Shown here: positions 1 through 6,114 of the stretch, piece after piece | How positions within the stretch are numbered: the first letter of the stretch is position 1 | How the letters are laid out: every line of letters begins with the position of its first letter | From: Bacteroidota bacterium | GTDB lineage: Bacteria > Bacteroidota > Bacteroidia > Chitinophagales > Chitinophagaceae | Direction of reading: 5' to 3' | Assembly: GCA_023392185.1 (NCBI GenBank) | Contig: JAEVZP010000012.1 | Coordinates: 1 to 6,773 of the forward strand | DNA length: 6,773 nucleotides | Notes under the pieces: generated by a model | Seen by the model: only the letters and a program-made list of their open reading frames with translations | Databases searched by the model: none | Told to the model about the DNA's origin: nothing | Translations under genes and position numbers: made by a program

Positions 1-53
1 GAAAAGAATGGGTATTCAGGTCTATCCCGGCCTTTCGGATTGTCGTCCTTCGT

Positions 54-133
54 TTTTGTCATTCCGCCTAAAGGCGGAATCTCACAACAAAAAAGAGGCC
101 TGTGAGTCCCCGCCTTTTGGCGGGGCGACAAAA
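54..133. repeat. Cloverleaf-like palindromic repeat, copy 1
   Basis: An element of about 80 bases made of nested inverted repeats. The outer arms are TTTTGTC (54-60) and GACAAAA (127-133). Hairpin 1 pairs ATTCCGCC (61-68) with GGCGGAAT (73-80) across a TAAA loop. A middle stem pairs CTCACA (81-86) with TGTGAG (101-106). Hairpin 2 pairs CCCCGCC (108-114) with GGCGGGG (119-125) across TTTT. A second copy with the same layout lies at 5948-6028. Similarity continues about 12 bases past the right arm (16 of 20 bases match, starting at GAC). The GTCATTCC...GGAATCT frame matches a dispersed intergenic repeat type I remember from Bacteroidota, which is recall and not a search. An open reading frame running through it (8-241) is not a gene. 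Confidence 0.7.
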
Positions 134-201
134 CAAAGTGTGGTTGTTATAGGGAGCGAAATGCGTAGCAGGCTTCGGAGACATTATTTGGGAGAAATAA
201 A

Positions 202-235
202 AATTCCGGAAAACCCCAACCGCTTTTCCGGAATT
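202..235 (-). terminator. Rho-independent-type hairpin, minus strand
   Basis: A perfect 12-base inverted repeat, AATTCCGGAAAA (202-213) and TTTTCCGGAATT (224-235), encloses a 10-base loop. Read on the minus strand the stem is followed at once by TTTATTTCT, a T-rich tail typical of an intrinsic terminator. It lies about 30 bases beyond the stop of the decayed minus-strand gene at 266-576 and was probably that gene's terminator. Each arm contains one copy of the TTCCGGAA palindrome that is over-represented in this window. Confidence 0.55.
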
Positions 236-265
236 CTGTAAGCGTCAAAAGGAAACTGCCGACCA

Positions 266-576
266 TCAAGAAGATACCGGGAGAGGACCAGCTTTCTTCA
301 ATCCATCAAGCAGGTACTGATTTTTTTCGGAAATAGCATTTAGAAACACTTCTCTTCCTTGTCCATAAAGATTTGCCATTCGGAGCGTCCTGAAATCGCC
401 TTCCCAGTATCAATACCATGGATACCAATTCGTTCCTGCGCCTTCCTCAAAACAAAAGGTGTCTAATTGTTGCGTATCCATAAAATCAGGGCTTAATAAT
501 AGTTTCCAAAACCCGGTTTTGCAAGGTACCATCTGCGTCCTTCAATAATCTCAAAAGAAAGAGCGTACGGAAAAAC
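266..576 (-). pseudogene. Decayed 3' remnant of an unrecognised protein gene
   Basis: The minus strand reads as protein-like sequence only if two lesions are bridged. From 576 down to 496 one frame gives a stretch ending RRWYLAKPGFGNYY and then a TAA (493-495). A shift of one base around 493-496 moves to a frame beginning SPDFMDTQQLDTFCFEEG. That frame is stopped by an in-frame TGA at 410-412, then continues as YWEGDFRTLRMANLYGQGRE and on to a TGA at 266-268. The composition, rich in aromatic and charged residues without low complexity, looks like real coding sequence. A terminator-like hairpin sits just downstream. Upstream, the first frame hits a stop inside the palindrome at 573-605, so the 5' part is missing. 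I do not recognise the family. The alternative is chance readability of AT-richer intergenic DNA. Confidence 0.5.
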
Positions 577-605
577 CTATAAGGTTTTTGAAACCTTATA
601 GGTTT
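573..605. repeat. Nested palindrome AAACCTATAAGGTTT, facing pair
   Basis: Two perfect 15-base arms, 573-587 and 591-605, face each other across TTG. Each arm is itself nearly palindromic (AAACCT, three bases, AGGTTT). Related pieces occur at 5636-5650 (AACCCTGTAAGGTTT) and 5876-5887 (AAACCTTATAGG, identical to the first 12 bases of the right arm), so this is a dispersed repeat and not a private terminator. It marks the boundary between the decayed gene to its left and the deacetylase gene to its right. Confidence 0.65.
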
Positions 606-606
606 G
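599..606 (+). promoter_or_regulatory. Candidate -7 box (TAGGTTTG) for the deacetylase gene
   Basis: TAGGTTTG fits the Bacteroidota -7 consensus TAnnTTTG. It would put a transcript start near 612, upstream of the preferred start codon at 671 and just past the in-frame ATG at 608. No convincing -33 TTTG lies at the usual distance, and the box falls inside the right arm of the palindrome, so it may be a coincidence of the repeat. Confidence 0.25.
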
Positions 607-670
607 GATGTATGCGCGCTGCCTCAAAATCTTTTTCGACCGAAAAATGTTTCTTCGCAGTCCCCCGCCT

Positions 671-1582
671 ATGCTCCAGCCTTTCATCGCCTTCGACCCC
701 ATCTACGCTCACCCGCTGCCGGAAGGCCACCGCTTCCCGATGCTGAAGTACGAGTTGATTCCGGCCCAGCTGCTCCACGAAGGCACCATTACCGAAGAAG
801 CGATTTTCTCCCCGGAGCCCATTCCGGAAGAAATGATCCTGCAAACGCACGACAGGGATTACTGGACGCGTATGAAAGCGCTGGAACTATCGTCCCGCGA
901 GATGCGCGCTATTGGCTTTCCGCTTTCCGGGCCTTTGGTAGAAAGGGAAATCCGCATCCTGCAAGGCACGCTCGACTGCGCCCGCATCTCCGAAACCACC
1001 GGCGTGGCGCTCAACGTGGCCGGCGGCACGCACCACGCTTTTGCCGATAAAGGCGAAGGCTTTTGTTTGCTCAACGATTTTGCTGTGGCTGCCAATGAAC
1101 TGACGCGCCTCAATCCGACGGAGCGCATTCTCATCTGCGACCTCGACGTGCATCAGGGAAATGGCACGGCAGCGCTGCTTTCCGGAAATTCAAGGGTTTT
1201 TACCTTTTCCATGCATGGGGCGCACAACTACCCATTTCGCAAGGAAAAAAGCTCCTTGGATATTGGCCTGCCCGACGGTATTTCCGGAAATGAATATCTT
1301 GAAATCCTCCGGGAACACCTCCCCAAAATCATCAACACCTTCCGCCCCACGCGCCTTTTCTACCTCAGCGGTGTGGACGTCCTTGCTACCGATAAATTTG
1401 GCAAAATGGCCCTGACGCGCGAAGAATGCGCCGAACGCGACCGCTATGTTTTTGAGTCGGCCAAACGCCATTCCCTGCCGGTAGCCGTGGCGATGGGCGG
1501 CGGTTATTCTCCGGAAATTAAAGACATTGTGGAAGCCCACTGCAATACATTTCGCATTGCGGCGGATGTATTTGGGTTGTAA
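671..1582 (+). CDS. Histone deacetylase family protein (zinc-dependent deacetylase)
   Basis: A probable zinc hydrolase of the arginase/deacetylase fold, removing acyl groups from lysine side chains or small acetylated amines in the cytoplasm; the natural substrate cannot be read from sequence. Counting from the ATG at 671 (303 aa, a normal family length), the N-terminus carries the HPLPEGHRFPM stretch. Next come the catalytic histidine pair in GGTHHAF (H121-H122), GFCLLND, and DLDVHQGNGT with zinc ligands D159 and H161. SGVDVLATD supplies the third ligand D236, and GGGY the transition-state tyrosine Y279. The SMHG...YPFRK...DIGL region resembles class IV (HDAC11-like) members. All catalytic residues are present. 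In-frame ATGs at 647 and 608 would add 8 or 21 residues. The one at 608 abuts the repeat, and homology begins only after 671, so 671 is preferred, with 647 possible. The gene converges with ald and looks monocistronic. Confidence 0.9.
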   Translation: MLQPFIAFDPIYAHPLPEGHRFPMLKYELIPAQLLHEGTITEEAIFSPEPIPEEMILQTHDRDYWTRMKALELSSREMRAIGFPLSGPLVEREIRILQGTLDCARISETTGVALNVAGGTHHAFADKGEGFCLLNDFAVAANELTRLNPTERILICDLDVHQGNGTAALLSGNSRVFTFSMHGAHNYPFRKEKSSLDIGLPDGISGNEYLEILREHLPKIINTFRPTRLFYLSGVDVLATDKFGKMALTREECAERDRYVFESAKRHSLPVAVAMGGGYSPEIKDIVEAHCNTFRIAADVFGL

Positions 1583-1604
1583 AATGAGTTAGCGATAAGG
1601 GATT

Positions 1605-1646
1605 ATGAAACATGAAACATGAAACATAAAACATGAAACATAGGGC
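1605..1646. repeat. Heptamer tandem repeat (ATGAAAC)
   Basis: Five consecutive 7-base units run from 1605 to 1639: ATGAAAC three times, ATAAAAC, then ATGAAAC. A sixth, degenerate unit ATAGGGC follows (1640-1646). It fills most of the 72-base gap between two convergent genes, and neither gene has an evident hairpin terminator there. Such a short tandem array could vary in copy number by slippage. It does not extend into either coding region. Confidence 0.8.
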
Positions 1647-1654
1647 ATGTCCCA

Positions 1655-2869
1655 TCAAATACCCGAGGCCATCAGCAAGTCCAGATCGGTGTATTTCATG
1701 CCAAAACGCTTGGAAATAGAAGCGCTGGTGACGGAGCCTTTGTAGAGATACACGCCGTGGCGCAACCCGGTTTTGTAAAGAATCACATTTTCGGCCCCGC
1801 CCCGCTCGTTGAACTCCAGCAAAATCGGCATCAGCACATTGGAAATGGACCGCGAAGCCGTCCGCGAGACACCCGAAGCAATATTGGGAACGCAGTAGTG
1901 AATCACATCGTATTTCCGGAAAACAGGCTTCTCATGCGTCGTCATCCGCGAGGTTTCCACACACCCGCCCCGGTCAATGCTCACGTCGATAATCACCGAT
2001 CCGGCTTTCATGTTCTGCACCATTTCTTCGGTCACCACCATAGGCGTCACGCCGTTTTTGGGCTTCATCGCGCCAATCACCACATGCGCATTGGCCAGGT
2101 CGCGCGCCAGCGTCACCGGCTCAATCACTGAGGTATACAGCCGGTGTCCTACATGGTTTTGCAGCCGCATGAGCCGGTAGATCGAATTGTCGAACACCTT
2201 CACCGAAGCGCCCAGCCCCAGCGCCGTTCGGGCAGCATAGGTTCCGACTACACCCGCGCCGATAATCACCACCTCGGCAGGCGGCACGCCGGTAATGCCA
2301 CCGAGCAGAATGCCTTTTCCCTGGTGGCTGCCGTTGCTCAGCAGCTGCGCGGCCGTCAGGATAGCCGAAGAGCCGGCAATCTCGCTCATGGAACGCACCA
2401 CCGGGTAGGTTCCGGCATCATCCTTGATAAACTCAAAGGCAATGGCGATGATTTTTTTGCGGACCATCTCCTCGATCATTTCCTGCTGAATGAGCGGCAG
2501 GTGAATGGGGGAGATGATGACCTGCGAAGGTTGCAGCAGAGGCAACTCTTCTTCGCAGATCGGCGCACTTTTGATGATGGTTGTGGCCTTGAAAACGTCT
2601 TCTTTATCGTAGGCAATACGCGCGCCGGCCTCGCTGTAATCTGAGTCGAAATAAAAAGACCCGTCGCCGGCGCCCTGCTCAATCACCACTTCCACTCCGT
2701 TGTTCACCAGCACACTTACCGCCTCCGGCGTCAGCGGAACGCGGTTCTCGAGAAAAGCCGTTTCTTTCGGAATACCGACAAACATGTCTTTGCGGCGCGG
2801 GGCCACTTCCAGAGTTTCCTCCAGGGTAGCATAGGAAAAGGAAGCAGAGACAACAGGACGCTTTACCAT
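1655..2869 (-). CDS. ald: Alanine dehydrogenase (NAD-dependent)
   Basis: Catalyses the reversible oxidative deamination of L-alanine to pyruvate and ammonium with NAD+, linking alanine to carbon and nitrogen metabolism in the cytoplasm. From the ATG at 2867-2869 the protein has 404 aa, the longer Bacteroidota form compared with about 370 in Bacillus. An AlaDH/PNT N-terminal domain holds IPKETAFLENRVPLTP (R43, pyruvate contact), a lysine in IIKSAP (K100) and the catalytic histidine in SPIHLP (H123). The Rossmann segment GAGVVG (204-209) ends at D227 in VFD, as expected for NAD preference. SIDRGG supplies catalytic D299, followed by VPNIASGVSRTAS. The frame stays open to 3058, but those 63 extra residues are low-quality, arginine-rich and lie in the rpoN upstream region, so the start at 2869 is chosen. 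It is divergent from rpoN. A weak -7-like TTCTTTTG reads on the minus strand at 2939-2932. Confidence 0.93.
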   Translation of the reverse strand: MVKRPVVSASFSYATLEETLEVAPRRKDMFVGIPKETAFLENRVPLTPEAVSVLVNNGVEVVIEQGAGDGSFYFDSDYSEAGARIAYDKEDVFKATTIIKSAPICEEELPLLQPSQVIISPIHLPLIQQEMIEEMVRKKIIAIAFEFIKDDAGTYPVVRSMSEIAGSSAILTAAQLLSNGSHQGKGILLGGITGVPPAEVVIIGAGVVGTYAARTALGLGASVKVFDNSIYRLMRLQNHVGHRLYTSVIEPVTLARDLANAHVVIGAMKPKNGVTPMVVTEEMVQNMKAGSVIIDVSIDRGGCVETSRMTTHEKPVFRKYDVIHYCVPNIASGVSRTASRSISNVLMPILLEFNERGGAENVILYKTGLRHGVYLYKGSVTSASISKRFGMKYTDLDLLMASGI

Positions 2870-2962
2870 ACGACGGCGGCAGATAGGTAGAAAAAGAAGG
2901 GAAAGATAACGCCTTCCAACGGTTCCCGGTACAAAAGAAGGGCCGCTTGCAAAGTTCGCGCT

Positions 2963-3018
2963 CCGGCAGCCTTTTGAGGAGGGTTTTCGCTTTGCCGGGA
3001 AGAATTTTTCTTCCGGCA
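2963..3018. other. Alternative stem-loops between ald and rpoN
   Basis: TGCCGGGAAGAA (2993-3004) pairs with TTCTTCCGGCA (3008-3018) through 11 base pairs with one bulged G and a TTT loop. The same TGCCGG (2993-2998) can instead pair with CCGGCA at 2963-2968, so the two stems exclude each other. A further CCGGCA is at 3044-3049. No T-run follows on the plus strand, so this is not a simple terminator. It could be an operator dyad or a leader structure, but no function is shown. Confidence 0.4.
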
Positions 3019-3079
3019 TGCCCACAGTCTCCTGTTTCGGTGCCCGGCAGGGACTCAACCGGTACCCCGCTAAAAATGA

Positions 3080-3087
3080 TACCTTTG
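3080..3087 (+). promoter_or_regulatory. Candidate -7 box (TACCTTTG) of the rpoN promoter
   Basis: TACCTTTG matches the Bacteroidota primary-sigma -7 consensus TAnnTTTG exactly. It lies 39 bases before the rpoN start codon, which implies a transcript start near 3093 and a leader of about 34 bases. A clear -33 TTTG is not visible at the usual spacing. The box also argues against the in-frame ATGs at 2947 and 3076, which lie upstream of it. Confidence 0.45.
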
Positions 3088-3126
3088 TACTTTGATTTTC
3101 GTGTACCGGACTCCTTAGGTTTTCAG

Positions 3127-4605
3127 ATGCTTCGCCAGTTCCAGACCCAAAAACTGCTTCAACGCCTTTCGCCGCAGCAGATTCAGTTTATGCAACTGCT
3201 GCAGGTGCCCACTATGGCCCTTGAAGAACGGATTAAAGAGGAACTGGAGGTGAACCCGACCCTGGAATATGCCACCGAATCGCCGACGACCGGTGATCCG
3301 GACGAAGACGATTACGAAACCCCCGGCGAAGATGAAACCCTGGAAGCCTCTGCCGAAGGCGAATCCATTGACCTGGACGAATACCTGCGGGGCGAAAACG
3401 CCGACGACACCGATGTGTGGGAAGACGAGCCGCAATACAGCAACAGCGTTGCCGACAGCCCGGGCGGGCGCTATTCGGTAGAGTCGGATTTCTACGAGCA
3501 AATGCGGGCACAGGTGTCGATGCTGGGGCTGCCGCCCGAGGAAGATGCGATTGCCCGGCAGATTGTGGGTACGCTCGATGAAGATGGCTACCTGCGCCGC
3601 GACCTCGTATCGATTGCCGACGACCTGGCTTTTGGTCAGAATCTTTATACCGATTTAGAAAATATAGAGACGGTTTTAAAGAAAATCCAGCAGCTCGATC
3701 CGCCCGGTATTGCCGCCCGTGATTTGCAGGAATGCCTCTTGCTACAACTGGAACGCCAGCCCGGCAACCTACCTGCGGTGCACAACAGCCTCGAGATCCT
3801 GCGGCGCTACTTCAGTGAATTTACCTCTAAGCACTACGAGCGCATCCAGCGTGCCCTGCAGCTGAGCGAAGACGAATTGCGGGAAGCCGTCAATCACATC
3901 CTGAAGCTCAATCCGCGACCAGGCGTAGCTTTTAGTGTGCTCAACCGCGCCGAGACCTATGTGGTACCCGATTTCTTTGTTCGCCACGAAAACGGCGATC
4001 TGCACGTGACCCTCAACGCCCGCAACGCACCGGAACTGCGCATCTCGGAAGGCTATCAGGAAATGGTACAGGCTTATGAGCGGAGCGAATCCAAAAGCGC
4101 TTCGCAGAAAGAAGCCATCAGCTTTATCCGCCAAAAGCTCGATTCCGCCAAATGGTTTATCGACGCCATCCGGCAACGCCAGCAAACCCTGCTGGGCACG
4201 ATGAACGCCATAATATCCCTTCAGAAAGCTTTTTTCCTTACCGGCGACGAGTCGGCAATCCGGCCCATGGTATTGCGCGATGTGGCGGCTATAACCGGGC
4301 AGGACGTTTCCACGGTTTCGCGGGTGGTGAACAGCAAATACATCCAAACCGAATACGGCACCTACCGGCTCAAATACTTTTTCTCGGAAGGCCATCAGCT
4401 GGAAAGCGGCGAGGAGGTGAGCACCCGCGAGTTGCGCAAAATCCTGCAGGAAGCAATAGATAACGAAGACAAAAGCGCCCCGCTCTCAGACGAAAAGCTT
4501 ACCGAATTGCTGGCCACCAAAGGCTATAACCTCGCCCGCCGCACGGTGGCCAAGTACCGGGAACAGTTGCAAATTCCGGTGGCGCGGATGCGAAAAAGTT
4601 TATAA
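3127..4605 (+). CDS. rpoN: RNA polymerase sigma-54 factor RpoN
   Basis: An alternative sigma factor that directs RNA polymerase to -24/-12 promoters and needs an AAA+ enhancer-binding activator to open them. From the ATG at 3127 the protein has 492 aa, a normal length. Region I (about 1-47) is the glutamine- and leucine-rich activator-interacting segment, including LLQRLSPQQIQFMQLLQ. Region II (about 57-103) is strongly acidic, rich in D and E. The core-binding domain (about 115-290) contains LDEDGYL and LDPPGIAARDLQECL. The helix-turn-helix is near 382-403 (LRDVAAITGQDVSTVSRVVN), followed by KYFFSEG. The RpoN box ARRTVAKYRE is intact at 470-479 and the protein ends 13 residues later. The frame is open to an ATG at 2947, but similarity starts at 3127 and the promoter box at 3080 lies downstream of both earlier ATGs. 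No activator gene is in the window. Confidence 0.97.
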   Translation: MLRQFQTQKLLQRLSPQQIQFMQLLQVPTMALEERIKEELEVNPTLEYATESPTTGDPDEDDYETPGEDETLEASAEGESIDLDEYLRGENADDTDVWEDEPQYSNSVADSPGGRYSVESDFYEQMRAQVSMLGLPPEEDAIARQIVGTLDEDGYLRRDLVSIADDLAFGQNLYTDLENIETVLKKIQQLDPPGIAARDLQECLLLQLERQPGNLPAVHNSLEILRRYFSEFTSKHYERIQRALQLSEDELREAVNHILKLNPRPGVAFSVLNRAETYVVPDFFVRHENGDLHVTLNARNAPELRISEGYQEMVQAYERSESKSASQKEAISFIRQKLDSAKWFIDAIRQRQQTLLGTMNAIISLQKAFFLTGDESAIRPMVLRDVAAITGQDVSTVSRVVNSKYIQTEYGTYRLKYFFSEGHQLESGEEVSTRELRKILQEAIDNEDKSAPLSDEKLTELLATKGYNLARRTVAKYREQLQIPVARMRKSL

Positions 4606-4693
4606 GAATTAGGGGTTGGTAGAGACCAGGCATACTTTCTCTCCCCCGGTGGATTCCATATGAATATTCATTAAAAGAATTTTAGTTCCGGAA

Positions 4694-4734
4694 AATCTGT
4701 GCAGATCCACAGGTGTCCGTTTTATCCGCGTTCC
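4694..4734 (+). repeat. Degenerate ATCTGTG/ATCCGCG-type intergenic repeat
   Basis: Short related words follow one another every 9 to 11 bases: ATCTGTG (4695), ATCCACAG (4705), GTCCGTTT (4715) and ATCCGCG (4724), ending in TTCC. This resembles a degenerate array that I remember between genes in Bacteroidota, but it is short and imperfect. The rest of the 180-base gap after rpoN holds a 12-base palindrome ATGAATATTCAT (4660-4671) and one TTCCGGAA (4686-4693). No TAnnTTTG promoter box for the downstream gene was found. Confidence 0.3.
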
Positions 4735-4785
4735 ATTTTTCTCACAGAAAAAACCATCGGAAAATCGAGTTGTTGAGCCACCTTC

Positions 4786-5637
4786 ATGTTCAAAATGTTG
4801 TTTTTCCGCCTGCTCTCTTATCTTCCCCTTTGGGTGCTCTATGGACTTTCTACGGCCGTGCGCATCATTCTTTTTGGAATCATCGGATACCGGAAGCAGG
4901 TCGTCCTGGAGAATTTAGAGCGGTCTTTTCCGGAAAAGAGCGAAGCAGAAATCCGAAACATTCAGCGGGCTTTCGAAGCAGCTTTCTGCGATCAGTGGGT
5001 AGAAACAATCAAGCTCCTTACTATTTCCCAAAAAACACTTGACCGGCGGATGGAAGGCAATTGGGAGCTTTTGCACCAGCTGGGTGAAGAAGGCCGCGAT
5101 GTCTATATCCTGCTGGGTCATCAGTTCAATTGGGAATGGGGGTTTGTGGCTACCCAGTGGAACACCTCCCAGACCATGGCGGGTTTTTACCTGCCGGTAT
5201 CCAATCAAAGCTTTGACCGGCTGATGCAAAAGATTCGCTCGCGCGGCGGCGGATTGCTGGTTTCGCTTAAAAACCTCCGCGCCGGACTGGCTGCCTTGCA
5301 GGGAAAGCGCTTTGTAGCCGGGCTGATTGCCGACCAAAACCCATCGCAGCCCGAAAATGCGCTGTGGCTTTCCTTTATGCACCGCGAAGCACCTTTTTTC
5401 CGGGGACCGGAAGCCTTGGCCAGAAAGGCAGACGCTGCCGTTGTTTTTGCAGAGGTCATTCGCAAAAGGCGCGGGTATTACAGATTGAACTTGACCCTGC
5501 ATACGCGTCACGACGCTCAAACCGCACCGGAGGAAATCACCCGCAGCTACGTGGCACACCTGGAGGATTGCCTGCGCCGGCAACCCTCAAACTACCTCTG
5601 GAGCCACCGCCGCTGGAAATTCAAGCGGCCTTCTTAA
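4786..5637 (+). CDS. Lysophospholipid / lipid A acyltransferase family protein (LpxL/HtrB-like)
   Basis: A probable inner-membrane acyltransferase that transfers a fatty acyl chain to a lipid A precursor or a related membrane lipid. The protein has 283 aa, close to the usual 290 to 310. A hydrophobic N-terminal segment (about residues 4-33) gives a single membrane anchor. The HX4E catalytic motif appears as GHQFNWEWG (H112, E117). Further family landmarks are ADQNP (182-186), the FFRGPEALARKADAAVV block (204-220) and the C-terminal YLWSHRRWK (270-278). An alternative ATG three codons in (4795) is equally usable. No Shine-Dalgarno sequence is seen. It follows rpoN in the same direction, but the gap of 180 bases makes co-transcription uncertain. 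Whether the acceptor is Kdo-lipid A or another lipid cannot be told from sequence, so no symbol is given. Confidence 0.9.
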   Translation: MFKMLFFRLLSYLPLWVLYGLSTAVRIILFGIIGYRKQVVLENLERSFPEKSEAEIRNIQRAFEAAFCDQWVETIKLLTISQKTLDRRMEGNWELLHQLGEEGRDVYILLGHQFNWEWGFVATQWNTSQTMAGFYLPVSNQSFDRLMQKIRSRGGGLLVSLKNLRAGLAALQGKRFVAGLIADQNPSQPENALWLSFMHREAPFFRGPEALARKADAAVVFAEVIRKRRGYYRLNLTLHTRHDAQTAPEEITRSYVAHLEDCLRRQPSNYLWSHRRWKFKRPS

Positions 5638-5650
5638 CCCTGTAAGGTTT
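5636..5650. repeat. Short palindrome AACCCTGTAAGGTTT
   Basis: AACC (5636-5639) pairs with GGTT (5646-5649) around CTGTAA. It overlaps the stop codon of the acyltransferase gene and is a diverged relative of the AAACCTATAAGGTTT unit at 573-587. No T-run follows, so it is a poor terminator. TAAGGTTT (5643-5650) is also the inverse of AAACCTTA at 5876-5883, so the two bracket the CTTCGACAAGC repeat pair. Confidence 0.4.
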
Positions 5651-5707
5651 CAAAAAAATTGGTGGTGTGTTTGGCTGAATGACGGTTCTTTTAAGATGCT
5701 GGAGATT

Positions 5708-5823
5708 GCCTTCGACAAGCTCAGGCTGACAGTCCGGAATGACAGAAAAAGAGCGCTTCCAGATGCTTAGTTCGGCTGTTTTACGCTCGTCATGGTGGGT
5801 GTCAGCCTGAGCTTGTCGAAGGC
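5708..5823. repeat. Facing pair of CTTCGACAAGCTCAGG repeat units (REP/MITE-like)
   Basis: A perfect 24-base inverted repeat forms the ends: 5708-5731 (beginning GCCTTCGACAAGC) and 5800-5823 (ending GCTTGTCGAAGGC). Symmetry goes on inward with gaps: ATGAC (5739-5743) faces GTCAT (5789-5793), and GAGCG (5751-5755) faces CGCTC (5784-5788). The 116-base unit has no coding capacity. It resembles dispersed intergenic palindromes that I know from Bacteroidota and other phyla. A non-autonomous element moved by a REP-associated transposase is possible, but no transposase gene is present here. Confidence 0.75.
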
Positions 5824-5875
5824 CCGCCATCTCCGTATGTTTTCGGTTCCATCATTCGTTCTAACACACTACCAA

Positions 5876-5887
5876 AAACCTTATAGG
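5876..5887. repeat. Half copy of the AAACCTTATAGG palindrome
   Basis: The twelve bases AAACCTTATAGG are identical to 591-602 in the palindrome left of the deacetylase gene. Only one arm is present here, so this is either a truncated copy or the right partner of TAAGGTTT at 5643-5650. Confidence 0.4.
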
Positions 5888-5947
5888 CGTTCACTTTTCC
5901 CGCCAAAGACTGCTGTCATTCCAACGCTTTTGGGTTGCAGTTCTCCT

Positions 5948-6028
5948 GTTTTGTCATTCCGCCTTTGGGCGGAATCTGGCGAAAAACCCACAGCATGCCA
6001 GCCCCCGCCGCAAAGCGGGTGACCAAAC
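5948..6028. repeat. Cloverleaf-like palindromic repeat, copy 2
   Basis: Same architecture and size as the copy at 54-133. The outer arms are GTTTTGTC (5948-5955) and GACCAAAC (6021-6028) with one mismatch. Hairpin 1 pairs ATTCCGCC (5956-5963) with GGCGGAAT (5968-5975), loop TTTG. The middle stem pairs CTGGC (5976-5980) with GCCAG (5997-6001). Hairpin 2 pairs CCCGC (6004-6008) with GCGGG (6015-6019). The middle stem differs in sequence from copy 1 but still pairs. A diverged GTCATTCC start also lies just upstream at 5915-5922. The rest of 5638-6114 shows no gene. Confidence 0.7.
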
Positions 6029-6114
6029 AAAGGGTAGCTGCTCTGATGCGCTTTTGAGCGTTTGCCCATGTATCAACAGGTGGACTTGCCCAGGAGTTTA
6101 ATTTCCGGAACATT

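Noticed and set aside
8..241. Open frame of 77 codons on the plus strand
   Set aside because: It runs through the cloverleaf repeat and the minus-strand terminator hairpin and has no protein-like character.
2932..2939. Minus-strand TTCTTTTG as the ald -7 box
   Set aside because: The second base deviates from TAnnTTTG and no -33 TTTG lies at the right distance; too weak to list as a feature.
2949..2964. Sigma-54 type GG...GC promoter for ald on the minus strand (TTTGCA with an upstream GG)
   Set aside because: The GG and GC are 12 bases apart instead of the required 10.
2982..2995. Plus-strand GG-N10-GC that could be a sigma-54 promoter upstream of rpoN
   Set aside because: Only the invariant GG, TT and GC fit; the -24 element is GGGTTTT rather than TGGCAC, so it is likely chance.
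2870..3058. N-terminal extension of alanine dehydrogenase by 63 residues
   Set aside because: The extra sequence is arginine- and proline-rich, unlike the family, and overlaps the upstream region of rpoN; the start at 2869 gives the expected length.
671..5637. A dedicated multi-gene system formed by the deacetylase, ald, rpoN and acyltransferase
   Set aside because: Orientations alternate, the gaps are large and the functions are unrelated; nothing in the sequence links them beyond the shared ald-rpoN upstream region.
5792..6022. Open frames across the repeat island at 5621-6140 on both strands
   Set aside because: They are translations of palindromic repeats on both strands, without family resemblance.
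54..6028. CRISPR array or tRNA interpretation of the repeated cloverleaf elements
   Set aside because: Only two copies lie nearly 6 kb apart, with no spacers; the fold lacks an anticodon arm, T-loop and acceptor consensus.
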